Part shown: positions 9,916 through 20,235 of the stretch, piece by piece | How the letters are laid out: every line of letters starts with the position of its first letter | How positions within the stretch are numbered: the first letter of the stretch is position 1 | Assembly: GCF_030718935.1 (NCBI RefSeq) | Contig: NZ_CP132194.1 | Location: 496,001 to 560,000, forward strand | Source: Psychrobacter sp. M13 | Lineage (GTDB): Bacteria; Pseudomonadota; Gammaproteobacteria; Pseudomonadales; Moraxellaceae | Direction of reading: 5' to 3' | Length of the DNA stretch: 64,000 bases | Notes under the pieces: model-generated | Database searches by the model: none | What the model was told of the DNA's origin: nothing | The model's input: the letters and a program-made list of their open reading frames with translations, nothing else | Made by a program: the position numbers and the translations under genes

Positions 9916-11460
9916 TTATACTTTTTCAAAGCGAGCTATAGACTCCACATGGCCTGTATGACAGAACATATCCATAACCCCTGCATGCGTTAAGCGATAG
10001 CCTTGCTCAAGTAGAGCTTTAGTATCGCGGGCTAGGGTTGCTGGATTACAAGAGACATAAACAATGCGCTGGGCATTAAATTTTGGTAGATACTGCATAA
10101 TATCCCAAGCACCAGAGCGCGGCGGATCAATTAATAGCGCATCAAAGCCTTGATTAGCCCATGGCTTATCTGTGCAATCTTGCGTTAAATCTTGGCTATA
10201 AAATTCAGTATTGTGAATGCCATTACGGCGGGCATTGTCAGCCGCTCTCAGCGTCATCGCTTCGCTACCTTCAACCCCAATAACTTTTCCTGTTGCGCCA
10301 ACCAACCGTGCTAATGGCAAACTAAAGTTACCTAGTCCACTGAATAAATCTAGAACTCGCTCACCTGGCTTTAGGTCTAATAAGTCACAAGCCAACTTGG
10401 TCATTTGTCGATTTACCGATAAATTGACTTGGGTGAAGTCAGTTGGGATAAATTCAAAGGTTAAGTCGTACTCTGGCAGCTGATAATATAGACGACCAAA
10501 TTGTTGGCTCATATCGTCATTAGGCTGTAGAGCAATGCGCTCAATACTATCGACACCTTTTGATTGTAGATACAACTGCCAATGACGCGCGGCAAAAAAG
10601 ACTTTGAGTTTATCTAAGTCAGCATCAGATAAAGGTTCTAAGTTACGCACAATCAATGCCACAGGCTGATCGCCATCGGGCAACTCTGGGATATATTCAC
10701 CCATCGCCAGCTCAAGTTGAGCGATTTTATCACGAGCATCGAGCGTGCTAATTAATGCTTTTAGGTTTTCAATCTCAAAACCTATGCGCGGATCTAAAAT
10801 ATGACACTCGTTAAGCGCTGCCAAAAAGTTACTTGAACGCTCACGAAAGCCAACTAACGCTGTCTGCTTCTTGGCGACATAACGGACACCCAGTCGAGCC
10901 TTAGTGCGATAGCCGAGACGATCACCGACTACAGGAGTAAGCCAAGTCTCAGGTGCGATATTGGCTTGATGTAACAACATTTCAGCGAGCACTGACTGCT
11001 TAAAGCTGATTTGCGCCTCTGGTTGCCAATGCTGTAAGTTACAGCCGCCACAAATGCCAAAGTGTGGGCAAGGCGGTGTGGTGCGTTCGGGGTTGGGGTC
11101 GGCCATGATTTTTATCGCATCGCCTTCTTCAAAGCTGGCACGGCTATTGGTAATTTTTACTTCGACGCTCTCACCTGGTAGTGCAAAGCTAACGAATACT
11201 TTTTTACCGTGTTTGTCCTCAGCATGACCATCATCAATACCAAAGCCGTCACCATAATTTGCCACCCCTCGACCATCATGAGATAGCTTGTCAATTTTGA
11301 AGGGTAGTGGCTCAGCATCCTTGAGGCGACGGCGTACTTTAGATGAAGGTTTTGACTTTTTCTTACTAGGTGCTACGGTAATTTGGCTACTATTGGTTTG
11401 CGCAATAGCATCAGTCGTTGCGTTAATAGTCACGTTAGAGTCTGAGTCGGTGGGTTGCAT
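9916..11460 (-). CDS. rlmD: 23S rRNA (uracil-1939-C5)-methyltransferase
   Basis: SAM-dependent methyltransferase making m5U1939 in 23S rRNA. A basic, low-complexity N-terminus (~45 residues) precedes the TRAM domain ([16 protein letters not shown]). The 4Fe-4S ligands appear as [10 protein letters not shown] (~132-141) plus a later Cys (NECHIL, ~218). The Rossmann motif [15 protein letters not shown], the substrate motif DPPRSGA and the nucleophile in [11 protein letters not shown] (~471) are all present. Normal RlmD is ~430-450 residues; the excess is mostly the N-terminal extension. It lies between the exonuclease gene and relA, all on the minus strand. Confidence 0.95.
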   Translation of the reverse strand: MQPTDSDSNVTINATTDAIAQTNSSQITVAPSKKKSKPSSKVRRRLKDAEPLPFKIDKLSHDGRGVANYGDGFGIDDGHAEDKHGKKVFVSFALPGESVEVKITNSRASFEEGDAIKIMADPNPERTTPPCPHFGICGGCNLQHWQPEAQISFKQSVLAEMLLHQANIAPETWLTPVVGDRLGYRTKARLGVRYVAKKQTALVGFRERSSNFLAALNECHILDPRIGFEIENLKALISTLDARDKIAQLELAMGEYIPELPDGDQPVALIVRNLEPLSDADLDKLKVFFAARHWQLYLQSKGVDSIERIALQPNDDMSQQFGRLYYQLPEYDLTFEFIPTDFTQVNLSVNRQMTKLACDLLDLKPGERVLDLFSGLGNFSLPLARLVGATGKVIGVEGSEAMTLRAADNARRNGIHNTEFYSQDLTQDCTDKPWANQGFDALLIDPPRSGAWDIMQYLPKFNAQRIVYVSCNPATLARDTKALLEQGYRLTHAGVMDMFCHTGHVESIARFEKV

Positions 11461-11613
11461 AAACCTGCCTATAAAATGAATAATATAAAGGAATTAGAAT
11501 GAGTGCAATTTTAACATATAAAGCTAGTAACGTATGAGTTGCTATCAACTAAAAAATGGCAACCATAGTAAGTATAGTTGCCATTGAAATGTCGGCTATA
11601 GTTTTATCTGCAC

Positions 11614-12438
11614 TTACAGCGCTGGTTTTGATGACCAATCCGCTAAAAAGTCTTGATGACGGACATTACCATCGGCTTGGGTAAAGCTCTTTAGATAATC
11701 TATACTTTGCTGTTGCCAATGATCAAACGAAGGTGAGGATAACTTACCAGTCAGACGCAGCCAGCGCAGATAGATCAGCCAAGTATTCATCACATCAGAT
11801 TCACAATATATCGATAGCGTTTGCCAATCATCATCGGCAACCAAGGCACCGACCATACTACCATCGACATCCGTTTTGCCAGGTAAGCCATAGAGGCTAG
11901 CGACGACATCCATCGCCTCACGGCGACTGGCACCGTATTGGCTAAACCTATCCATTAGATCAAGATGACGAGTCTGAAAACGATTGACATAATTATCAAA
12001 ACGCATGTTTTTTATACGCTCGCCTTCTTCGAATAGCCATGGCGCGGCTAAATCATACTGCATAGCCCGATAGATCAACACGGGAATATCAAAACCTGAA
12101 CCGTTCCAGCTGACCAATTGTGGTAGTTTTTCGACATCGCTAAAGGCACGGAAAAATTTAGCTAGAATTTCTTTCTCACTAAATTTATCAGCGGTCAAAG
12201 AAAACAGTGAAAACTGACCATCTTTGATGTAGAGCGCTGATATACAGACGATACGCTGTAGCGGCAAACGCATGAAGTCATGGCCTGCCTCTTGCGTACG
12301 AATAGCAGTCAAAGCGCTCAACGTATCGGCATCATTGAGCTTGGCCAATTGCGGATAAATACGCCGCGCGCCATCGATATCGGCAATGGTTTCTATATCA
12401 AAAACTAAAACAGGACTAGTAGGTAGTGCATGGGGCAT
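11614..12438 (-). CDS. Predicted 3'-5' exonuclease, PolB-like
   Basis: DnaQ-fold nuclease related to the proofreading domain of family B polymerases. ExoI is VLVFDIETIADIDG (~11-24), ExoII appears as LVSWNGSGFDIPVL (~107-120) and ExoIII as SIYCESDVMNTWLIYLRW (~210-227), giving the expected acidic metal ligands. The whole 274-residue protein is one domain. It sits between cysM and rlmD on the same strand, 57 bases after cysM, so may share its transcript. The cellular substrate is not known for this family. Confidence 0.85.
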   Translation of the reverse strand: MPHALPTSPVLVFDIETIADIDGARRIYPQLAKLNDADTLSALTAIRTQEAGHDFMRLPLQRIVCISALYIKDGQFSLFSLTADKFSEKEILAKFFRAFSDVEKLPQLVSWNGSGFDIPVLIYRAMQYDLAAPWLFEEGERIKNMRFDNYVNRFQTRHLDLMDRFSQYGASRREAMDVVASLYGLPGKTDVDGSMVGALVADDDWQTLSIYCESDVMNTWLIYLRWLRLTGKLSSPSFDHWQQQSIDYLKSFTQADGNVRHQDFLADWSSKPAL

Positions 12439-12495
12439 AAGTAGCTCTCATTATGATGACTGAAACACTTTTAACTTTTCAACAGACTCTATTGT

Positions 12496-13446
12496 CTAGC
12501 TGACATTGTCGTCATCGATATTATAAAGCCCTGTCGATAGATAACGATCACCACGATCACAGACAATAAAGGCAATAACCGCGTCAGGGTTAGCTTTAGC
12601 AATCTCAATAGCTGCCCAAGTCGCTGCGCCTGAGGAGACTCCTGCAAAGATACCTTCAGACTTTGCCAGTTTACGCATATAGACCTCTGCAATAGTTTGA
12701 TCAATATCCATGGTCTCATCAACTAAATCTGCCTCAAAAATGCCAGGCATATAAGCGGCAGGCCAGCGACGAATGCCCGCGATAGAAGCCTCTTCATCGG
12801 GTTGTAGACCAATAATCTGCACCGCTGGGTTTTGCTCTTTAAGATATCGCGAGACCCCAGTGATCGTACCTGTGGTGCCCATAGAGCTGATGAAGTGAGT
12901 GATTTTACCGTCCGTTTGTTGCCACAGCTCAGGACCTGTGGTGAGATAATGCGCTTGGCTGTTATCAGGGTTATTGAACTGATCGAGCACGATACCTTTG
13001 CCGTCCGCCTGCATCTGTAGTGCCATATCGCGCGCCACTTCCATGCCTTCATCAACTTCAATCAAAGTGGCGCCGTAAGCTAGCATGGCATCTTTACGCT
13101 CTTGAGTGGAGTTGGTCGGCATCAGCAGTATTATCGGATAACCACGCATCGCGGCAACCATCGCCAAAGCAATACCCGTATTACCACTAGTCGCTTCAAT
13201 CAAAGTATCACCAGGGGCGATATCACCGCGCTGCTCGGCCTGATAGATCATATTAAAAGCAGGGCGATCTTTGACTGATCCTGCGGGATTATTGCCTTCA
13301 AGCTTAGCTAACAGCTGCGCGCCATTATTGACATTTTCCTGCTCAGGTAAACGATGTAGCTTGACTAAAGGCGTCTGACCAATAACGTCGGCAAGGCTTG
13401 TGGTTTGGGTGATAAAGTTAGCGTTTGATATAGCCGTAGACGACAT
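12496..13446 (-). CDS. cysM: Cysteine synthase B
   Basis: PLP-dependent O-acetylserine sulfhydrylase using sulfide or thiosulfate to make cysteine or S-sulfocysteine. The PLP lysine is in NPAGSVKDRPA (~60), the substrate loop is EATSGNTGIALA (~84-95) and the phosphate-binding loop is SMGTTGTITG (~189-198). STQERKDAM is typical of CysM rather than CysK. At 316 residues it is slightly longer than the ~300 norm. It is divergent from barA across ~290 bases, an arrangement also seen in Pseudomonas. Confidence 0.93.
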   Translation of the reverse strand: MSSTAISNANFITQTTSLADVIGQTPLVKLHRLPEQENVNNGAQLLAKLEGNNPAGSVKDRPAFNMIYQAEQRGDIAPGDTLIEATSGNTGIALAMVAAMRGYPIILLMPTNSTQERKDAMLAYGATLIEVDEGMEVARDMALQMQADGKGIVLDQFNNPDNSQAHYLTTGPELWQQTDGKITHFISSMGTTGTITGVSRYLKEQNPAVQIIGLQPDEEASIAGIRRWPAAYMPGIFEADLVDETMDIDQTIAEVYMRKLAKSEGIFAGVSSGAATWAAIEIAKANPDAVIAFIVCDRGDRYLSTGLYNIDDDNVS

Positions 13447-13737
13447 AAGGCATCCTTAATTATTATAGAATAGCGAATATTAAAAGATAAGTAGCAAATA
13501 CAAGCTCAAGGTTGTAGAGCTTAAGCTAGTAGAGCCTAAAACATAAAGATTTATTATATCATCTTGTTTTTGGCTGCGCCCAGCTCTACAGCAACGATTC
13601 GTAACCATAATGAGTGACATGTATTGAGATATATAATACTTATTCGACACCCTCCAGCACCAGCTTACTGGTAAAATAACTCCAGCGTTCATTTTCTAAC
13701 GCTAATAGCTCCATTGTGAATAAGGATTCAGCTTAGC

Positions 13738-16700
13738 ATGGCATATAAAAAACGTTTTGATACCAGTAGTGCTTATGGTCAACTGATTATATTGGTGTTT
13801 GTGCCGATATGTCTGCTGGCAGCAGTAGGCGGTATCTTAGTCTTCTATGAGACTATGCGTGCCAGTAATTCTGAGCAAAAGGCGTTAGCAGAGGCGGTAT
13901 TGATACGTTATAAGCCTATGGTAACAGAGCTGATACCAACGCTACTTGAGCAAGAAAGCCATCAGTCAATCGATAACACTCAAAACGTTCAAAGTATGAT
14001 TAATGCTATTGAATCAGCAAAAAGAGCGGCGCTTGAGTCTAGTATTCCTGTTAATCAACAGCCAAGCCTATTAGCACCTGTTAAGCAAAGTAGCTTTTCT
14101 AAGTCTCCTATACTCTCAGAGAAAAATTTAGAGGTAATTGACTCGCCATCGCTACAATCAAGTATTACAAGCGCTGCTTCTGGGAGCGATAATGAGGCAG
14201 CGACTCAAGGCGCGATGACTACTTTAGTTACCATTCGCGATAAACTTAGCCGAATGCAGTCTGAGCAGCATATTCAGCGTATCGCGATCATTAATGAAAA
14301 TAATCAGGTGCTAGCAACGGTCGGTTTTGGCGTTGATGAGAGCTGGCCTATCATAGATACTACGCAAGGGTTTTTATCCAAACAGCCGACGCCTATCGGT
14401 AGTGCTTATGGCAGTATATTAGGCGAGTTTGACGGTCAGCGACTATGGCTGCTGATCGACATGGATAATGAGCCGCTATATATCGCTCGCTACCGTATCG
14501 CTATGGCGCTCGCGATTACTGGCTTGTTTACTATTTTGATTTTGTTGCTCAGCCTTAATATATATGCCAAACGCTGGATTGCCCCTATTTATGAGCTGCG
14601 CTTGCAGCTACAGCGTACCCATGTTGATAATTTATACAAGCCTATCCCTGTTGAGTCTAATGGTGAGCTCAATCTATTACAACAAGATCTCGTCAAAACC
14701 CTTCGCCGCTTGCACTCAAGCTTTCAAGAGCTTCAAAATCACGCTGAGCAGACCGAAGATGACTTGCGCTTAGCTTTTGATGAAATGGAGATGCAGAACA
14801 TCTCTATTCGTAATGCACGCGATGCCGCAATCTCAACCAGTCAAGCCAAGTCAGCATTCTTAGCCAATATCAGTCATGAGCTACGTACACCTTTGAACAG
14901 TATCGATGGCTTTATTAATTTGCTGGCGCGTCATGGTGAGCTGAGCTCCGAGCAAGACTTATACGTCCAAACCATCCGTAAATCTTCAGCGCATCTATTA
15001 GCGCTCGTCAATGATGTGTTAGATTTTTCCAAAATTGAAGCGGGGAAACTGCTCCTTGATCGTCATGAGTTCGATCTATATGACACTATTTATGATGTGG
15101 TCGATATGCTCTCACCAGTTTCTGCCGAGAAGGGTTTGCGTACCGCAGTATTATTTTACAACGATGTGCCCATGCGAATTAATGGTGATGCATTACGGCT
15201 CAAACAAATTCTGACCAATATCGTCGGTAACGCAATCAAGTTCACAGATAGTGGTGGCGTGGTGGTAAGAGTAAGCTTAGATGACCATCAGGATAATTAC
15301 CTGATGATAAGCGTACAAGATAGCGGTAAAGGTATCTCGCTTGCCGATCAAAAAATGCTATTTCAAAGCTTTAGTCAGGGCGACCCTTCGATTACTCGGC
15401 AGTATGGCGGTACGGGTCTAGGGTTAGTCATCTCCAAGCAGTTAACCCGATTGATGGGCGGTGACATAGGTTTTTATGATAACGCCCAAGAGAATATCGC
15501 TAAGCAGGGCGCGACGTTTTGGTTTCGGATGCCAGCTCATATTGAGGTATCGACTGCAATAACAGGGCAGACAATTGCGCCACCTATCTTGCAACCCTTA
15601 GCGGGCGCAAAAGATGAGTTCCATGTATTGGTTTGGATCAATCATAATGCCTCTAGACAAGTGCTCAAAGCCAGTTTGCAAAATCTACCTATCAAGCTGA
15701 CTCAAGCCAATTCATTGCCAGGGGTGCTCGAATCACTAAAAGAGCATGGCAACCATTGGGATTGGGTGATCGTCGATAATGATACCCAAGATGACATGAT
15801 GGCGCTCCTCAAACAGATTCGCTTGCATTATCAAGGCAAATTGGCCGTATTTGGCTATCAAGTCGCCGCCGATCAAGCTTTGTTGAATCGCTATCACGCC
15901 AATATATTGTATGAGCCACTCGATAAACGCCAGCTTTACGCGATGCTAGATACTCAGAAAAAGACAGTATCTGTCAAAGAGCAGCTGCCTATATGGCAGG
16001 GTGTCACAGTGCTAGCAGTGGATGACCACCTGCCGAATCTACTTGTATTAGATGCGCTACTAAGTGAGCTGGGTATCACTGTAATCACTGCCAGTAGTGG
16101 TTTTGAAGCGATTGAAATCATCACTCAGCAGCAAAGTAAAAGAGAGAAGAGCGCAAAATCCCAGTCTCAATTGCAACCTAAGCCACAAAGCTTATCCAAC
16201 AAAACGCAAATAGCCAAAGCCGAAACGCGTGCCAAAGTGAATAAAGACAAGCTAAATACGCAAGCAATTGATACAGAAGATAAAGCGCAGATTAAGCTAA
16301 TATTTATGGATATCCAAATGCCACGTATGTCAGGTCGCGCAGCAGCCGAGCAAATCCGCAAAATAGAGCATGCTGATGACCATGTTCCTATCATCGCTTT
16401 GACAGCGCACGGGCTCGCTGATGAACGTGACAAGCTCCTTGCCAGTGGTATTGATGATTACGTAGGCAAGCCTATTAGTCAGCCGCAGTTGCTACAAGTG
16501 CTGCAAAAGTGGCTGGGTCGTGCTGATAATACACCTTCGACAATAATAAATGCTACTGATATCGCACCACCTGCTCAAGCACTTGAGCACAGCTTAGCTA
16601 TAGATAGTGATACTGATAGTGATTCTAGGGGTGATGATGCTTATGCCAATAGGAGTGGGCTCAGTAGAAGGATTGTCGATAAAAAAAGTAGCGATACCAG

Positions 16701-17427
16701 CATGGCGACCAGTGCCAAAGATACGGTAATACAGGCTAATAAACGAATGGTTCGGCCACTATCATTAAAAAAAATACGTGATGACTATTTAAAAAGCAAC
16801 TTAAAAGACAGCTCAAAGGACAATCAGTTAAAAGATAGCCAATTAAAGAATAGCCAGTCTAACAATAGTCAGTTGTATGACAATCAAGACCATTCGTTAG
16901 ACATGCAAATAGTGGAAAATCAGGAACCACTATTACAAAATATTGATTCAATAGATGGGCTAGAAGATGAAGTAATAGCTAATACCTTCGATAGTACAGA
17001 AGCAGGACTAGAGAACCAATTAGATATTTTGAATTGGGATGATGCGTTAGTCCGTGCCGCAAATAAGCCTGATCTTGCGGCTAAACTGATTATTATGATG
17101 CTTGATACTATCGCTGATGAAAAAGAGGCTTTATCGCAAGCATGGCAGATGCGTGATCGTCAGGAGCTGGCACAAATTGCGCATCGTATTTTAGGTGCTA
17201 GTCGTTATACAGGTGTGCCACAGCTACGGCAGACCAGCCAAGACTTAGAGGATAAGTGCTTGCTTAATTTACAACATACGACACCCGCTCAGTTTGCCAT
17301 GCTAAAACCCTATTATGAAGTGTTACTACAAGCGCTGATAACTCTGCAAACCTTAGATTTATCTTCTTATGAACAGCTGAATTATCACCGATTAAATGAG
17401 AATGATATGAATTGGAAAATGATTTAG
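13738..17427 (+). CDS. barA: Hybrid sensor histidine kinase BarA/GacS
   Basis: Tripartite inner-membrane kinase of the Gac/Rsm cascade, presumed to phosphorylate a GacA/UvrY regulator not seen here. Order: TM1 (~15-38), periplasmic region (~39-255), TM2 (~256-277), HAMP, HisKA with the phospho-His in NISHELRTPLN (~379), HATPase (NAIKF, GTGLGL), a REC-like degenerate region, REC with AVDDH (~761) and IFMDIQMP (~856) plus GKP, and a C-terminal Hpt with AHRILGA (~1150). At 1229 residues it is ~300 longer than E. coli BarA. About 50 residues of Q/K/S-rich sequence interrupt the REC domain and ~130 polar residues precede Hpt. The start is supported by AAGGA ten bases upstream. Confidence 0.94.
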   Translation: MAYKKRFDTSSAYGQLIILVFVPICLLAAVGGILVFYETMRASNSEQKALAEAVLIRYKPMVTELIPTLLEQESHQSIDNTQNVQSMINAIESAKRAALESSIPVNQQPSLLAPVKQSSFSKSPILSEKNLEVIDSPSLQSSITSAASGSDNEAATQGAMTTLVTIRDKLSRMQSEQHIQRIAIINENNQVLATVGFGVDESWPIIDTTQGFLSKQPTPIGSAYGSILGEFDGQRLWLLIDMDNEPLYIARYRIAMALAITGLFTILILLLSLNIYAKRWIAPIYELRLQLQRTHVDNLYKPIPVESNGELNLLQQDLVKTLRRLHSSFQELQNHAEQTEDDLRLAFDEMEMQNISIRNARDAAISTSQAKSAFLANISHELRTPLNSIDGFINLLARHGELSSEQDLYVQTIRKSSAHLLALVNDVLDFSKIEAGKLLLDRHEFDLYDTIYDVVDMLSPVSAEKGLRTAVLFYNDVPMRINGDALRLKQILTNIVGNAIKFTDSGGVVVRVSLDDHQDNYLMISVQDSGKGISLADQKMLFQSFSQGDPSITRQYGGTGLGLVISKQLTRLMGGDIGFYDNAQENIAKQGATFWFRMPAHIEVSTAITGQTIAPPILQPLAGAKDEFHVLVWINHNASRQVLKASLQNLPIKLTQANSLPGVLESLKEHGNHWDWVIVDNDTQDDMMALLKQIRLHYQGKLAVFGYQVAADQALLNRYHANILYEPLDKRQLYAMLDTQKKTVSVKEQLPIWQGVTVLAVDDHLPNLLVLDALLSELGITVITASSGFEAIEIITQQQSKREKSAKSQSQLQPKPQSLSNKTQIAKAETRAKVNKDKLNTQAIDTEDKAQIKLIFMDIQMPRMSGRAAAEQIRKIEHADDHVPIIALTAHGLADERDKLLASGIDDYVGKPISQPQLLQVLQKWLGRADNTPSTIINATDIAPPAQALEHSLAIDSDTDSDSRGDDAYANRSGLSRRIVDKKSSDTSMATSAKDTVIQANKRMVRPLSLKKIRDDYLKSNLKDSSKDNQLKDSQLKNSQSNNSQLYDNQDHSLDMQIVENQEPLLQNIDSIDGLEDEVIANTFDSTEAGLENQLDILNWDDALVRAANKPDLAAKLIIMMLDTIADEKEALSQAWQMRDRQELAQIAHRILGASRYTGVPQLRQTSQDLEDKCLLNLQHTTPAQFAMLKPYYEVLLQALITLQTLDLSSYEQLNYHRLNENDMNWKMI

Positions 17428-17587
17428 TATCTATAATTGATAACTGGTACCAAAATCATTTTTGAAAGTTGAATGCAGGGTCAGTTATTGCTAGGACTGA
17501 TGAGCCGACTGCCTGTTATGATTGACGACAGTTTTTGTAGCACTTTGAAAGTGTTGTTAATTATTTATTATAAAGCTAAGGATTACT

Positions 17588-18400
17588 ATGCACGCAGTCG
17601 CCTCTTATGAATATCGGACTCTACAAGTCGCTGTAAGCGCAAACATCTTGACGGTTACCCTAAATCGTCCGCACAAAAAAAACGCCATGAGCTTTGAAGT
17701 CGTCAAAGAGCTTATCGCGGTAGCTGGACATATCAGCAAAGATAAAACCTTACGCGCCGTTATCCTCAATGGCGTTGGAGGCACTTTTTGTGCAGGAATA
17801 GATTTGGGTGATTTGAATAATCCATCGAACCAAGCTTACGCGTTATGGGAGCTTATAAAACCTTGGCAAAGCTCGTTTCAGCGCGTGTGCCTAGTCTGGC
17901 GTGAGCTACCCATTCCTGTCATTGCCGTACTAGAAGGGCATTGTATTGGCGCAGGGATGCAGCTGGCGCTGGCTTGTGATATCCGTATCAGTCATCCTGA
18001 TTGTCAGCTGTCTATTATGGAGGCTAAGTGGGGACTGGTGCCCGATATGGGGTTGACTCAATCGGCATTGGGCGTCGTACCTGCCGATGTATTAAAAGAA
18101 TTGGCAATGACGGCACGTATGCTTGATGGGGAGCAAGCTTGTGCGTTAGGATTAGTCAGCCATTGTCATGATACGCCACTGATTCAAGCGCAAGCCTTAG
18201 CGCAAGAATTAGTGCAGCGCTCACCTGATGCGGTATTAGCTAGTAAACGTATCGTCAACGCTATGTACCAGCAGTCAGCACTGACGCTCTATAGAGAGAA
18301 GGTATGGCAGATGAAGCTGATGCTAGGGCGCAATCGCAAGCTGGCGCTTAAAAAAGCCAAAATCGCTACAACTGAATTTGCGAAGCGTCAATTTCGCTAA
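17588..18400 (+). CDS. Enoyl-CoA hydratase/isomerase (crotonase) family protein
   Basis: Crotonase-fold acyl-CoA enzyme, probably in fatty-acid or aromatic-acid beta-oxidation. The N-terminal LNRPHKKNAM, first oxyanion-hole motif GGTFCAGIDL (~70-80) and second GHCIGAGMQLALACDIR (~118-134) are typical. The catalytic region reads IMEAKWGLVPDMG (~147-159), with Glu and Asp at the positions used by hydratase and dienoyl-isomerase members, so the exact reaction is open. 270 residues, full length. It follows barA by 160 bases and stands alone, with no other beta-oxidation gene adjacent. Confidence 0.85.
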   Translation: MHAVASYEYRTLQVAVSANILTVTLNRPHKKNAMSFEVVKELIAVAGHISKDKTLRAVILNGVGGTFCAGIDLGDLNNPSNQAYALWELIKPWQSSFQRVCLVWRELPIPVIAVLEGHCIGAGMQLALACDIRISHPDCQLSIMEAKWGLVPDMGLTQSALGVVPADVLKELAMTARMLDGEQACALGLVSHCHDTPLIQAQALAQELVQRSPDAVLASKRIVNAMYQQSALTLYREKVWQMKLMLGRNRKLALKKAKIATTEFAKRQFR

Positions 18401-18420
18401 GTGTAAGTTTTATGATAATT

Positions 18421-18472
18421 TCTTAAAATAGAGTCTTAAAATAGGTTCTCAAAATAAGGTCTTAAAACTTAT
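18421..18472. repeat. Degenerate 13-bp tandem repeat
   Basis: Four consecutive 13-base units begin TCTTAAAATAGAG, TCTTAAAATAGGT, TCTCAAAATAAGG and TCTTAAAACTTAT. They lie just after the crotonase stop codon and upstream of the efflux-pump gene. Confidence 0.8.
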
Positions 18473-18613
18473 TATTGTTGAGGGGTTGTTTCTTTAATCT
18501 CTTAAACCTATTGAAATAACGATAGACAGTACGATATAACAGAGTCTAGTTGTTTATGCGCAAAACTTACTGGTTTGCGCCCAAATAATATTCTTATATT
18601 AAACGGTTCTGTT

Positions 18614-19873
18614 ATGTCTGCTCCAAAATTCAATCTATCTTCTCAAACGGCTACACCAACCAGAGTACGCTCAGCGGAGCTGCCTGTTGCTTGGATTATG
18701 ATGCTCGGGCTGATTGTCGCCGTCGGGCCATTATCCATTGATATGTATCTGCCTGCACTTCCTGCAATGGCGGATAGCTTTGGGGTCTCAACCGCTTTTA
18801 TGGCAAACTCAGTACCTGCCTACTTCATCGGGCTAGTGTTTGGTCAGCTGTTTTATGGCCCGTTTAGTGATCGGGTAGGTCGCGTTAAGCCTTTATATTT
18901 TGGCATGACTTTATATATCATCGCCTCGATAGTATGCGCCACTACCAACAATGAGTATGTGTTATTTGCAGGACGTACAGTGCAAGCGTTAGGGGCTTGT
19001 GTTGGTGCCGTCGTGACTCGAGCGGCGATCCGAGATCGTTTAACCGCTCGGCAAACCGCTAAAGCCTTTTCTATTATGATTTTAGTGATGGGTTTAGCGC
19101 CGATACTCGCGCCCTCGCTTGGCGCAGTATTTTTACGTTTCTTTGATTGGCACTCTATCTTTTGGTTCTTAGCCGCTTTTGGCGCCCTTAATCTATTACT
19201 GACTAAGTTCTTTTTCTTTGAAACGCTAACAGAAGAAAATCGCAATATTCGCCCTGCCAAAGAAGTATTGAGCCAATACTGGGATCTACTTAAAGACCCA
19301 ACCTTTAATTATCCTGCGATCGGTGGCGGTTTATTGATGGGTGCGATGTTCGTTTATATTAGCGCCGCCTCTGAGCTGATCATGGATACCTATGGCATAT
19401 CGGCAACCCATTTTGGCTGGATATTTGGTCTGAATGCGGCGGGATTTGTGGGTTTGACTCAGCTTAATCAATGGCTGACCAACCGTTTTCGCATTCTTAG
19501 TATTTTGCGTTTTGGTGCGATGATGCAGGTTATCTCTGCTGGGGCACTTTTTACCATTGGGCTTATCTTTGGGGTAGATGCTTGGCTACCCGTAGTATTA
19601 GCCTGTATTTTCTTCTGTATTGCAGGTCTTGGCCTTACTCAGCCGAATGCATCGGCTATTGCACTAGCTTTTCAAAAGCGTCGAGCGGGTATGGCAAGCG
19701 CCTTGCAAGGCTCACTGATGTTCTCAGTAGGTATATTTGGTGGGCTGTTGTTGAATATATTCCCAGTGAATCCCGTACTCAAGATTGGCACTGCGATGTT
19801 TGTCTTAATGAGCCTTGGCTGCTATCTGATCTGGCAGATTGATCGTAACTTAAATTTGGATGATGCCGAATAA
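18614..19873 (+). CDS. Bcr/CflA family drug-resistance MFS transporter
   Basis: Proton-driven 12-TM efflux pump of the major facilitator superfamily. The Bcr/CflA N-terminal signature is clear: GPLSIDMYLPALPAMA in TM1, then GQLFYGPFSDRVGR, the MFS motif A between TM2 and TM3. Twelve hydrophobic segments fit the 419-residue length. I chose the ATG at 18614 (MSAPKF) over an in-frame TTG 39 bases earlier because the upstream residues are unlike the family. The substrate cannot be read from sequence. Confidence 0.88.
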   Translation: MSAPKFNLSSQTATPTRVRSAELPVAWIMMLGLIVAVGPLSIDMYLPALPAMADSFGVSTAFMANSVPAYFIGLVFGQLFYGPFSDRVGRVKPLYFGMTLYIIASIVCATTNNEYVLFAGRTVQALGACVGAVVTRAAIRDRLTARQTAKAFSIMILVMGLAPILAPSLGAVFLRFFDWHSIFWFLAAFGALNLLLTKFFFFETLTEENRNIRPAKEVLSQYWDLLKDPTFNYPAIGGGLLMGAMFVYISAASELIMDTYGISATHFGWIFGLNAAGFVGLTQLNQWLTNRFRILSILRFGAMMQVISAGALFTIGLIFGVDAWLPVVLACIFFCIAGLGLTQPNASAIALAFQKRRAGMASALQGSLMFSVGIFGGLLLNIFPVNPVLKIGTAMFVLMSLGCYLIWQIDRNLNLDDAE

Positions 19874-20235
19874 CTCAAATGATAATGAGTAAAATTAGCG
19901 CAAAAATGAATACTAAGCACAAAAGCTCAGCATCGAATAGCGGCTTACAAGCATGGTAATAAGGCTAGTAGTGCAAGCATGTTTTATGATAAAATACAGC
20001 GCAGCTAATTTTTAGCGCTATTACTTTGAGTTATTAGCATAAATAATGACTCATTTTTATAAACCAACCAATGACACACACATCATGGCAAAAAATTGCT
20101 GGGTGTTTGGCGACTTGATTAATTTGCAGCGGTACAGTCTGGCATAATTTATGCTCACACTGTCAGCAAATGCGTGTTGCTAGATAGGCAGTTTTTGTGA
20201 TGTGGAGGCATAACCCAACCACTAGGATATTTATC
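19874..20235 (+). promoter_or_regulatory. rpsB promoter and long leader
   Basis: 362 bases without a gene precede rpsB. An extended -10 (TG-A-TAAAAT, 19987-19995) is the best promoter candidate and would leave a leader of ~235 bases. Gammaproteobacterial rpsB leaders often fold to let S2 repress its own operon, and the length here allows that. I could not confirm the conserved S2-binding fold by eye. AGGAT eight bases before the ATG at 20236 is the Shine-Dalgarno. Confidence 0.5.
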
